From: an uncultured Lachnospiraceae bacterium | GTDB lineage: Bacteria; Bacillota; Clostridia; Lachnospirales; Lachnospiraceae | Assembly (NCBI GenBank): GCA_902798585.1 | Contig: CADBXF010000008.1 | Coordinates: forward strand, 1-64,000 | Length of the DNA: 64,000 nt | Direction of reading: 5' to 3' | Shown: positions 27,063-34,830 of the stretch, one piece after another | Layout: each line of letters begins with the position of its first letter | How positions within the stretch are numbered: the stretch's first letter is position 1 | Translations under genes and position numbers: made by a program | Notes under the pieces: model-generated | What the model saw: the letters and a program-made list of their open reading frames with translations, nothing else | Told to the model about the DNA's origin: nothing | The model's database searches: none

Positions 27063-28535
27063 CTAATTCTTAACCTCCCAATAACCTCCTCGCGCAGCAC
27101 CATGTCGTACGATAATCCCTCTGTCCCGAAGACTCTTAATATTCTTTTCAATCGCCCGAACTGATAAGCGTAAATTTTGGGCCATTTCGGATGAAGTTAT
27201 CTGATTATCTGCTTCTATCATTTTTATGATTGTTTCTTGTGTATCACTCACTAGCCGATTGCCGTTCTCATCCGAATCGCCGTAGGCTTTACCTGATTTT
27301 CCACCGAACTTCACCGAACTTTCACCGAACTTCTCCGAACTTTCACCGAACTTCTCCCCTTTATCTTTTCGGTACATATTCACCCGAAACATCTCTGCCG
27401 TTTCGATAAACTCCGGATCAAGAAGTCCATATTCATGTGCTGCACTGCGGATCCTCTGCAAACCGGTTCCCCATGCTTCCACCAGTCCCATCTGACTAAA
27501 AACATTAGCGATCACGCGGTTCCGCAACTTTGAATGACCTTGTATGGCTTCTTCGAATGTCAATCCGTTATATAATCCGCCCGGTGAAGTAACCTCCAGC
27601 CGATCATCGTAAACAGCCACCTGTACACAGGATTCGTCCGCGTAATTCCGATGACAATGTGCATTTACAATCATCTCACGGATAGCTTCCGGCGGTAGTT
27701 CATACGACTCTTCCCGCTGCAAGCCTTTAATCTTCGCACCCAGGCGAATATTTCGAAGGACAAAATCCACAGCCTCTTCAATCTGCTCATAAATCGGTCC
27801 GGTATACTCCCTCTTATCCAAAAAGACCGCTCGATCTTTCCCCTTAAAAACTGCACACTGTGTCTTTGAAAACGGAAAATAATCCGATGTCAGCAGGACA
27901 AATGCATTGGAAGCCAACTCTTCGTCCCCCGTCTTTCTGAGCACTTTCCAATTCTCCAGATTGGCTCTTGTTACAGTCGGGAGAGGTTTAGATAAACCTT
28001 TTACCTTCTGCATCGCTCTCCGTCTGGCATTCATATCGCTGCACAATTTCTTAATCGCCTTATCTGTGACCTTATACCCGATACATGTAAGCTCGTCCCA
28101 GGAGATCTTGGCCCCTTCCATTTCCAGTTCTTTTATCTTCTCGGGAGAGGCCGGTCGGGCAGTCCCGCCGACTCTGACAAACGTTCCCGTCTCCTTCCCT
28201 TTGGACTTCAGGTAATACGGTCGCTGCGTTCCCGGTAAAACCGTCACCACGATAACCGTCTTTCCGTCTATGGAACACGGTTCAATCTCAGGAATGATCT
28301 GCGGCTCACAGGAATCGGAGATGGCATTGGCAATCGCATCCATTGTTTGGAACAGAACCGCCTCATCGACTCCAACAACCTCTCTCGTACCGTCAACTAC
28401 ACCGAAAACAATCTGTCCGCCTTGGGAATTGGAATAGGCCACAACGGTTTTTGCATAGTTCTCTGAACGGTTTGGTAGGGTCTCCTTGAACTCGACCTTC
28501 TTCGACTCCCCGCGAATGATATCCTCAACCGTCAT
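27063..28535 (-). CDS. AlbA_2 (Schlafen-like) domain regulator
   Basis: 490 residues. The N-terminus (about 5-120: ESKKVEFKETLPNRSENYAK, VAYSNSQGGQIVFGVVDGT) is an AlbA_2/Schlafen-like domain, followed by the ATP-dependent helicase-regulator C-terminal region (EAIREMIVNAHCHRNY, TSPGGLYNGLTFEEAIQG). A repeat-rich linker (about 395-425, units of EKFGESS) leads to a C-terminal winged helix. Such proteins are common in mobile elements and are thought to regulate transcription or defence. AGAGGAG precedes the ATG. Probably follows the repressor gene in one transcript. Confidence 0.82.
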   Translation of the reverse strand: MTVEDIIRGESKKVEFKETLPNRSENYAKTVVAYSNSQGGQIVFGVVDGTREVVGVDEAVLFQTMDAIANAISDSCEPQIIPEIEPCSIDGKTVIVVTVLPGTQRPYYLKSKGKETGTFVRVGGTARPASPEKIKELEMEGAKISWDELTCIGYKVTDKAIKKLCSDMNARRRAMQKVKGLSKPLPTVTRANLENWKVLRKTGDEELASNAFVLLTSDYFPFSKTQCAVFKGKDRAVFLDKREYTGPIYEQIEEAVDFVLRNIRLGAKIKGLQREESYELPPEAIREMIVNAHCHRNYADESCVQVAVYDDRLEVTSPGGLYNGLTFEEAIQGHSKLRNRVIANVFSQMGLVEAWGTGLQRIRSAAHEYGLLDPEFIETAEMFRVNMYRKDKGEKFGESSEKFGESSVKFGGKSGKAYGDSDENGNRLVSDTQETIIKMIEADNQITSSEMAQNLRLSVRAIEKNIKSLRDRGIIVRHGAARGGYWEVKN

Positions 28536-28593
28536 TTTTTCTCCTCTCTTTCAATGCTGACTACTGTTCAGTAAAAACAATTCGGCTTAGCCC

Positions 28594-29358
28594 CTAACCT
28601 GTGCATTCTAATGTCGGAAGTACTAAGCCTCCCGGTTCCGGTCCCTTTAACACCTGCGTTTTTACAATGGTAAAATTCGAGGTGTTAATCAACATTACCG
28701 ACGAATATCGGGCTACAGCTACCGGAGCATTGGCTACAATCGCCTCAAACAATTCCGACGATTCCGTCACAAATGTGTGAAACACAGCAAGCCGCTTCGG
28801 TGAAGCAGCACCGTTCGAATAATAGTAATACAACTCTTCGGTCAGATTCTTATTCGGATTCTTCGGAGGCATTGTGGTCAAAAACTGAAACTGCCACTTA
28901 ACCATATCTTCACCGGACTGCACATGAACGGCAAAATCAAAGTATTTCTCTGATATTTCCCCATCTGAGTAGTACGGATACTTGCTCTTAGACAGCGCTA
29001 TCGATATCGTCGCAATCCCCATTTTTACGAACCGTGCCCTCTCCGGAGACATTAGTATCGACTTGTTATATTCTTTTGCAGCAGCAAAGACCAAAGGAAC
29101 GCTCTTATATCCGGCAGCCATCAGCAGCTGATCATAGGTAACTCCATTCTGCGCTACTGCCGCTATGCTTGCAATCGTGTTCGGACGCGGTGCCTTATCT
29201 AGCTTTCCGTTTGCACATCGGCTGATATAATAGATTGACAAGCCGGTATCTTCAGCAAACTGCGTCTTTGATCGGTTCCCGATTGCCTTATTGATCAACG
29301 CCGTGTACTCTTCCGAATTAAACTTATTTTCCGGCTTTTTAAACTTTCGCGTCATCAT
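28594..29358 (-). CDS. HTH-domain repressor-like regulator of the island
   Basis: About 254 residues. An N-terminal XRE-like helix-turn-helix (about 18-75: GNRSKTQFAEDTGLSIYYIS) is followed by a domain of unknown type. It is divergent from xis/int with two face-to-face promoters in 29418-29540, the layout of a lysogeny-type switch. AAAGG suits ATG 29358 (MTRKFKKP preceded by M); an ATG at 29364 overlaps that site. Confidence 0.8.
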   Translation of the reverse strand: MMTRKFKKPENKFNSEEYTALINKAIGNRSKTQFAEDTGLSIYYISRCANGKLDKAPRPNTIASIAAVAQNGVTYDQLLMAAGYKSVPLVFAAAKEYNKSILMSPERARFVKMGIATISIALSKSKYPYYSDGEISEKYFDFAVHVQSGEDMVKWQFQFLTTMPPKNPNKNLTEELYYYYSNGAASPKRLAVFHTFVTESSELFEAIVANAPVAVARYSSVMLINTSNFTIVKTQVLKGPEPGGLVLPTLECTG

Positions 29359-29417
29359 TGACATCCTTTCTATGGGAAAAATGACTGGTCAATATAAAAA
29401 CAAATTACTACGTCTCT

Positions 29418-29446
29418 ATCATAATAGAAAGCAACCTGTTTGTCAA
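29418..29446 (-). promoter_or_regulatory. Promoter of the repressor gene
   Basis: TTGACA (29446-29441), 17-base spacer, TATGAT (29423-29418) on the minus strand. The spacer contains GGTTGCT, echoed in the opposite promoter. Confidence 0.85.
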
Positions 29447-29511
29447 TCAAATTGCTTTTACTTGCCTTCACGGCTTGTTTTTGCTTTATTTGCTTTAAGG
29501 CAAATTAATAG

Positions 29512-29540
29512 TTGACAAAGAAAACCAGTTGCTATATCAT
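29512..29540 (+). promoter_or_regulatory. Promoter of xis-int
   Basis: TTGACA (29512-29517), 17-base spacer, TATCAT (29535-29540). The spacer contains AGTTGCT. With the divergent promoter it forms the control region of integration and excision. Confidence 0.85.
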
Positions 29541-29598
29541 AACACTAGAAAGAATTCACGATGAAAGAAAAACTTACACAGAAGAAAGGAGGTCAACA

Positions 29599-29838
29599 AT
29601 GCCAGGCGACAACATAAATGCTGTCTCGGAGCTTGCCGAAACTGCTGTTTCAACTTCCTGCCTACACAATTTTGCAGATATGCTCACAACACAGGAAGTA
29701 TGTGAACTGTTTCATGTCAGCCGGCCAACGATCTATCATCTGGTCGCAAACCATGAACTGACAGCGATCCGGATCGGGAGCAAAAATCTCTATCCGAAAG
29801 CATCCGTGAAAGCTCTGATTGAGAAAAGAACCCGTTGA
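29599..29838 (+). CDS. Excisionase-family DNA-binding protein
   Basis: 79 residues with the HTH_17/MerR-like excisionase domain: LTTQEVCELFHVSRPTIYHL, HELTAIRIGSKNLYPKAS. AGGAGG lies before the ATG at 29599. It stops 16 bases before the integrase start, so the pair is one operon. It likely directs excision or tunes int expression. Confidence 0.88.
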   Translation: MPGDNINAVSELAETAVSTSCLHNFADMLTTQEVCELFHVSRPTIYHLVANHELTAIRIGSKNLYPKASVKALIEKRTR

Positions 29839-29854
29839 AAGAAAGGATACCGCG

Positions 29855-31123
29855 ATGGGAACGGTTATCGGCAAAAAAGGAATGTTGAACTTCAGTTACC
29901 AGTTTCGCTTCACAAACGAACAGAAAGAAGCGAAACTGGTCTCCTTGCCGACCGGTGTTCCTATTCCCTGGGATAAGGGTGTGCGAGCCATGAAAGCTGC
30001 CCGCGAAGCCGCCAGTATTAAAGGACGTCGCCTTGAAGAAGACTACAAAGCAAAACGCTCCGGAAGATATGCGGATCACAGTGACGACACGCTTTCCGAA
30101 TATGCCGAGTACTATCTCGAAGAGCAACGGGCTGCGCAAAATGTTTTGAAAATCAAGACAGACAGTCTCGCCAGCGTGGAAAGTTATCTCCGATTACATG
30201 TCCTTCCATATCTGGGAGCGATCAAATTGAGCGATCTGAGTTCCTGCCACATCGAATCCTGGCTTACAGAGTTAGTCTCCGAGTGTCATCGTCGAGCCGA
30301 GATTGTAAAGCAACATCCGGATGCGAAGGACAATAAGAAACCGTTTTATCGTTCTCTGAAGAAGATTCTTCGTGCATTGGCCGGCATGCTGTCACACGCG
30401 ATCGAACGCGAATACATCTACAAGAACGTTGCCACAATGCGCAAGATGTACAAAGTCATTTTGGAGAGCGTCCCGCAGGAAGAACCGAATCTACCACCGA
30501 CCTTTGACGAGGTCACCGAGATACTTAAAGCCGTTAACGGTCTGGATATTGAAACACCGGTGACGCTGATGGCCTATTATGGACTCCGTCGCTCGGAATC
30601 ACTGGGACTTCGCTGGGAAAATATCACCCCGGATAAACTACTGATCCGCGATACCATCATCAAAATGAGCGATAGTATCCTTGTCTTTCGTGAAAGCAAC
30701 ACGAAATCAAAATATTCCCGGCGCGATCTTCCTTTGAACCGATTCATGAGCGAGTATCTGGAGAATGTCAAAGCCAAACAAAAACAGGATAAGCAATTGT
30801 TTGGGAACTGTTACAAGGACGACGGATTCGTTTGTGCAGCTATGGACGGAAAGCCCTTCGCGCCTGATCTTGTATCGCACAAATTCAAAAAAGCACTGAA
30901 ATCCCACGGACTTCCTATCGTTCCTCTCGAGAAACTCCGCAATGCAGTAGCCTGCCAACTTTTTGAGGCTACCTACAGTGCCGAACTGGTCGGAATGTGG
31001 CTTGGCCATTCCCCGCGCAGCGTAACGGAAGCACACTACATCGACCCGCGAGTTGGAAAGAGTCTTCTCCGGGTCGCCGAGATCATTCAGATGGGCGCTG
31101 AAAGAAGGCAAGCAGAAGCATGA
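29855..31123 (+). CDS. Tyrosine recombinase (integrase) of the island
   Basis: 422 residues. N-terminal arm-binding and core-binding SAM-like domains (about 1-190) precede the catalytic domain. Box I shows the first Arg in YYGLRRSESLGLRW, box II reads LEKLRNAVACQ with the second Arg, LGHS follows, and the nucleophile is the Tyr of EAHYID. The usual box II His (HxLR) is Glu here (EKLR). It lies next to attR, as normal for tRNA-targeting integrases. GAAAGGA precedes ATG 29855. Confidence 0.93.
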   Translation: MGTVIGKKGMLNFSYQFRFTNEQKEAKLVSLPTGVPIPWDKGVRAMKAAREAASIKGRRLEEDYKAKRSGRYADHSDDTLSEYAEYYLEEQRAAQNVLKIKTDSLASVESYLRLHVLPYLGAIKLSDLSSCHIESWLTELVSECHRRAEIVKQHPDAKDNKKPFYRSLKKILRALAGMLSHAIEREYIYKNVATMRKMYKVILESVPQEEPNLPPTFDEVTEILKAVNGLDIETPVTLMAYYGLRRSESLGLRWENITPDKLLIRDTIIKMSDSILVFRESNTKSKYSRRDLPLNRFMSEYLENVKAKQKQDKQLFGNCYKDDGFVCAAMDGKPFAPDLVSHKFKKALKSHGLPIVPLEKLRNAVACQLFEATYSAELVGMWLGHSPRSVTEAHYIDPRVGKSLLRVAEIIQMGAERRQAEA

Positions 31124-31298
31124 ACCATTCCATCATTGCTCCATCAATCAAGGTATTTTAGACAAATCGAGTAACTAAGCGGCATTTTCGCAGCACCATA
31201 CAAAAACGCGGAAAGGCCTTGTAAACATGGGCTTTCCGCATTTTTCGCATTGACAAAAATTCATCCGGCAAACCTAATCTCACACTGCCCGAAAGCGA
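31124..31298. other. Spacer between integrase and attR
   Basis: No gene seen. GCGGAAAGGCCTTGTAAACATGGGCTTTCCGC-like inverted arms near 31210-31240 may form the integrase terminator. Arm-type integrase sites would be expected here but cannot be assigned. Confidence 0.4.
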
Positions 31299-31343
31299 TT
31301 CGCAATCTAGAGGTCAGGGGTTCGATCCCCCTATGCTCCACTT
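31299..31343 (+). repeat. attR: 45-bp direct repeat of the tRNA-Ala 3' end
   Basis: Identical to 17354-17398. Only the 3' part of the tRNA is present, so this is not a second tRNA gene. Confidence 0.92.
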
Positions 31344-31521
31344 CTTTCGAAACACCAGTAGAATAAGGGATTTAAAGCAAATGCAGAGATGAGTTTTTGT
31401 CGATTCATCTCTGCTTTTTTGTGTTTTGCCATTATGTTTTGCCATTATTTTCGGAAAAAGAGGTTTAATACCATAAGGAGATCACATCATGACTCAAAAA
31501 AACAACCTTCCAATCCATTGA
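31344..31521 (+). pseudogene. Decayed left end of a second related element
   Basis: The sequence after attR parallels the sequence after attL: GAATAAGGG, then a GCAGAGATGA...TCTCTGC hairpin with T-run (31383-31420), then AAGGAGATCACATCATGACTCAAAAA against AGGAGATCACATGCAGACACAAAAA. The ATG at 31489 opens an 11-codon remnant where the intact island has its rep-like gene. It looks like the stub of an earlier insertion at the same tRNA. Confidence 0.6.
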
Positions 31522-31572
31522 TAAAGCGAAAATGATAATCATAACTATACATGCTCCGCCCTTCGACGGGAA

Positions 31573-31609
31573 CAAAAAACAGAGGTGGATCGAATTGATC
31601 CACCTCTGT
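31573..31609 (-). terminator. Rho-independent terminator of the sigma/anti-sigma operon
   Basis: Perfect 13-bp stem ACAGAGGTGGATC (31579-31591 with 31597-31609), loop GAATT, six U on the minus strand. From 31521 to 31707 nothing else is seen. Confidence 0.88.
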
Positions 31610-31707
31610 TTTCATTTTAAACGCTCCGCGACAGGCCTGTTTTTCCGAGAAAACATGTCGGGGAACATTTTTGAGGATTTACGCACTTTTCTTCACGAAA
31701 AACCGAT

Positions 31708-32814
31708 TCATCTCAGCGGAACGGCGATTCCGCCAATGGTAATGGCAGCGATGTCATCCTTGGGGATGATCGATGTTATGGAATCCGGTGTCTCAAAAGT
31801 GTGGTTCGGCAGAAGCAGGTAAACAAATTCACGGTATATTTTTCCGTCATCACCTTCTCCGCCGGAGGAAACCGGTCCGTCCCCGCGAATCTCCTTAAGC
31901 GGCAAAAGCGTACCGTCCGCAAGTGTGATGGATTCGAGGTTCGCGTCATTGTAGTAGTCATATTTCGGATATTCTGTGTCCTTTTCAGCGTACAGCACCA
32001 GCCGCGACGCGGACAAAACCACCTTGGTGTAAGTGTATTTTCCGATGGTTCTGTCAAGCACTACGGTCTTCTCATCGGCCTCATAGTTGTTCTTCCATCG
32101 AAACTCAAGATCACCGATTCCGCACTTAAGGAGAACATCCGCATTGTTGACGGAGTCATCGGCGGTCGCCCAAATCATATACCAGAGATCCCCGTCTCTG
32201 CAAAACGGTATAGTGAAAGTTTGGGCAGGCGTAGTGTATTCCCCATTTTCCAGGGAATACTTCACGGAAAATGCACCCCCAAGGTTAGCAGGCAGTGTCT
32301 TGTAGTCAAAGTTCTTCGGAAGCCATCCGTCTTCCACCGGAACCTCGAGTTTCTTGTTGGTCTTAACCTCAATCCACTGGCTGCGGGAATCTCCGATGGA
32401 ATCCACAACCGTGATGGTTAAATCGTCAGTCGCCTGCTTGGAAATTCCGATCTCGAAAAATGCATTCTCCATCTCACCGGCATCCTCTTTGATGCCGAGC
32501 ATATCGTTGAGACGTCGGTTGTGAATAATCTCCGCTGCCGCAAACACGGTGCCGATGAGGAGTACCGCGACGCAGGCCGCGATCAAAACCATCTGGAATC
32601 TGCGACGGCGATTGCTCTTCGGAACTTTGACCGCCATCGCGTCATGAAGCTTGGAAATCGTCCGCTCGGTTATTCGCTGACCGGAATAGTCTCCGGGGGT
32701 GTATTCCGCGAGACTGCTTTCCAGCTCGTCAGCTTCCCTGTCGGTCGGCAGATTTTTGAACAGCACAGCTGCTTCTGTCTGACCCGTGTAATTGTCATCC
32801 TTCAAATTCTTCAT
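31708..32814 (-). CDS. Probable anti-sigma partner, DUF4179-like membrane protein
   Basis: 368 residues: cytoplasmic N-terminus (about 1-75), membrane segment (about 78-98, FQMVLIAACVAVLLIGTVFA) and a beta-rich outer domain. N-terminal topology and the conserved region after the membrane segment resemble DUF4179 proteins encoded beside ECF sigma genes. Its start overlaps the sigma gene by 20 bases. AAGGAG lies nine bases before the ATG. Confidence 0.65.
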   Translation of the reverse strand: MKNLKDDNYTGQTEAAVLFKNLPTDREADELESSLAEYTPGDYSGQRITERTISKLHDAMAVKVPKSNRRRRFQMVLIAACVAVLLIGTVFAAAEIIHNRRLNDMLGIKEDAGEMENAFFEIGISKQATDDLTITVVDSIGDSRSQWIEVKTNKKLEVPVEDGWLPKNFDYKTLPANLGGAFSVKYSLENGEYTTPAQTFTIPFCRDGDLWYMIWATADDSVNNADVLLKCGIGDLEFRWKNNYEADEKTVVLDRTIGKYTYTKVVLSASRLVLYAEKDTEYPKYDYYNDANLESITLADGTLLPLKEIRGDGPVSSGGEGDDGKIYREFVYLLLPNHTFETPDSITSIIPKDDIAAITIGGIAVPLR

Positions 32815-33376
32815 AGGATGTCACTCCTTTCTTTACGAGGATTGAACGCAGTTTTTTCTTGCTACGCAGAAGGGTATTTTTCACTTTCTTCTCCGAGATG
32901 TCCAGCTTTTCCGCAACCCCGCGGATGCTGAGTCCTTCGTAATACCGTGCGTAGTAAATGCTTCGTGCCGGTTCGTCGAGTTCCGCGACTGCCGATTGAA
33001 CGGTGTCACTCAACCAACCTGCAACGGCTTTGCCTTCCGTTTGTTCGGAGGCGGCAGGCTCGAAGCCGTTTTCCAAAGCAACTTCCAAAGAGAGGGCTTC
33101 GGGCTGTGCACTGCGCTGTCTGTCTATGCATGTGTTTCGTGCGATTGCGAAGAGGTAGCTTTTCAGCGAGTAATTCTCGTTGATGATGACGCTCTCCCGA
33201 TGCTTCCATAATTTTACATAGACGTCGGATTCCGCCTCCTCAATGTCCTGTTGTTGGTATCCGGACATACAGAAGGAGCAGATCTTGTGCACGGCAGGAC
33301 CGTAGATTTGAATTATCGTCTGTAAGCCGCGTTCGGGGTTGTCTTTCAGCAGCTTCAGCAAAGCTGTATCGTCCAT
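32795..33376 (-). CDS. ECF-family RNA polymerase sigma factor
   Basis: 193 residues. Region 2 at about 20-90 (QQDIEEAESDVYVKLWKHRE, SYLFAIARNTCIDRQR) and region 4 at about 125-180 (LDEPARSIYYARYYEGLSIR, LDISEKKVKNTLLRSKKKL). It heads a two-gene operon with the membrane protein that overlaps its end. GGGGGT precedes the ATG. Confidence 0.9.
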   Translation of the reverse strand: MDDTALLKLLKDNPERGLQTIIQIYGPAVHKICSFCMSGYQQQDIEEAESDVYVKLWKHRESVIINENYSLKSYLFAIARNTCIDRQRSAQPEALSLEVALENGFEPAASEQTEGKAVAGWLSDTVQSAVAELDEPARSIYYARYYEGLSIRGVAEKLDISEKKVKNTLLRSKKKLRSILVKKGVTSYEEFEG

Positions 33377-33450
33377 TGGTACCCCCCTTTCGTAAAGTTG
33401 CTTTCAACATTATATACGAAATCTCTGCAAAAAACGACTCAACAAATTTA

Positions 33451-33481
33451 AAAAAGGCCTGCATTGCAACGATGCAGGCCT
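33451..33481 (-). terminator. Strong terminator of the nine-gene operon
   Basis: Perfect 10-bp stem AGGCCTGCAT (33455-33464 with 33472-33481), loop of seven, five U on the minus strand. It is the first terminator seen after the promoter at 46.4 kb. The remaining gap to 33376 holds nothing else. Confidence 0.88.
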
Positions 33482-33556
33482 GTCATGTCTGTTTACTGTA
33501 CTCACTGGCGGGGCCCACTCCGTCGGCCCGGGGCCTCCTGCGAGGATGTCTCCGCC

Positions 33557-34801
33557 TTATGTGCCGTCCGCTGTTTCCGGCTTGTCCGGCTGGCCTTCCT
33601 TCCATGTACGGGCAATGCAGGCCAGCACCGGATGAACCTGTTTCGTCCGGTTCCGAAGAAGCTCCAGCTGTCTTGCAACCTCCTCGCGGAAGGTGTTCAT
33701 CGTGTAATCCACGCCCTCCATTTTCCACATGTTTTCGGGGTCTCCGTGGTTGGAAGCCTTGAAGAAATTCTTGTATCCCTCGACATGTCCGATTACGACA
33801 TCATATACCTCTTTCCCGGTTCCGGAATATTTCTTCTTCTCCTTGTCAAAGGACTGTGCTTCCCCCTTTCCCAGAGGATTAAAGCCGAAGAGGTAACACA
33901 GTCCGGCCGCAAGCTCCGCCGCCGCAAAATAGGCCTTCTTCACACCTTCGCGGACCTTCTGCACATACTCGGGCGAGCTCCGGAAATACTCCATGATTGT
34001 CGTCTTCTTCCCGGTTTTTTTGTTCGTCACGGTGTATGTGCCCCGAATCCATTCGGTGCGCCCCTCCTCGGACAGTTTCGAATATTCCTCGGCGCTGATT
34101 TTCTCGGCGATTCCATAGTAGTGACTGCCCATTTTCCGCCAAATCTGCTCCCGGTACTCCTCCGGAAAAGACCCTGCCTGCGCAGTGCCTATGACGCACA
34201 CTCCGCCGGGCTCCCCGATGTCGATGGCTATCATCTGCCCGTTCAGACTCTTCGAGCCTTCGTACGGTTCCTTTTTTGTCTTCATCGGCTTCCCGCAATG
34301 GTTCGCGTGACAGTCAAGCGGGAGGAGCGAATAGACATATCCGGTATCACCGTCAATGATAAAGTGGGTTCCGGTTTCCGATTTCTTGCTTGAGTACTGA
34401 TTGAACTCGCTTTCCCGTGTCTTCAGGGCGCTCTGGCAGGATGCCGGAGAATGAATCATAATCCCGTGAAATTTCTTCACATAGTAGGCGCCCTTTCCCT
34501 TCTCCCTGTCCGTCGTATACTTTTGAAAACAAAGATTGTCCCGCGTGAAAAACGCTTCCGCAAGGAACCTCCCCGTCGCAATGAACAACCGCTTCTCCGC
34601 CTCGTCGACGCACGCGTGTGAGGCCTCGCGGTCGCTCATGGCCTGACACTCGGCCAGCTGCTGTGTATAGTTCTTCTGCAGCTCGTCCATTTTCTCCAGA
34701 ACGCCGCCCATAATCGGGTTTGATTTTTCGTCCGAGATTTCTCCGTTCGGAAATTCGAGATTGATCACATCGCCGTATTCGTCCACATAGTTCAAAATCA
34801 T
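33557..34801 (-). CDS. Amidase_2/PGRP-like peptidoglycan hydrolase candidate
   Basis: 414 residues, no signal peptide. The middle matches the N-acetylmuramoyl-L-alanine amidase type 2 pattern: HGIMIHSPAS (His117), THFIIDGDTGYVYSL (His146), CHANHCGKP (His165/168), then IAIDIGEPGG and LCYLFGFNPLG, and a late VIGHVEGY (about 340). These are the positions where the family has zinc ligands and the conserved xxGIE, helix and GH blocks. Substrate would be the amide bond between muramic acid and the stem peptide. It is the last gene of the nine-gene operon, 29 bases after the giant protein. ATG 34801 is preceded by AAAGGTG. The N-terminal 100 residues are unassigned. Confidence 0.62.
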   Translation of the reverse strand: MILNYVDEYGDVINLEFPNGEISDEKSNPIMGGVLEKMDELQKNYTQQLAECQAMSDREASHACVDEAEKRLFIATGRFLAEAFFTRDNLCFQKYTTDREKGKGAYYVKKFHGIMIHSPASCQSALKTRESEFNQYSSKKSETGTHFIIDGDTGYVYSLLPLDCHANHCGKPMKTKKEPYEGSKSLNGQMIAIDIGEPGGVCVIGTAQAGSFPEEYREQIWRKMGSHYYGIAEKISAEEYSKLSEEGRTEWIRGTYTVTNKKTGKKTTIMEYFRSSPEYVQKVREGVKKAYFAAAELAAGLCYLFGFNPLGKGEAQSFDKEKKKYSGTGKEVYDVVIGHVEGYKNFFKASNHGDPENMWKMEGVDYTMNTFREEVARQLELLRNRTKQVHPVLACIARTWKEGQPDKPETADGT

Positions 34802-34830
34802 TTTCCGACACCTTTCTTTTCGCACCGCGC

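Larger units (their letters stand above)
17354..31343 (+). mobile_element. 14-kb integrative island in tRNA-Ala(CGC)
   Basis: Perfect 45-bp repeats bound the block, with a tyrosine recombinase and excisionase next to the right end and a replication-initiator-like gene next to the left end. Base composition is visibly more AT-rich than the flanks. It holds about 16 genes: rep-like, RHH-like, a sigma-controlled export operon, an AlbA_2 regulator, a repressor, xis and int. No relaxase, coupling protein, type IV secretion gene or phage structural gene was found, so it is a non-self-transmissible genomic island or a minimal mobilisable element. Confidence 0.88.

Noticed and set aside
31299..31371. 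Second tRNA-Ala
   Set aside because: Only the 3' part from the anticodon loop is present; it is attR.
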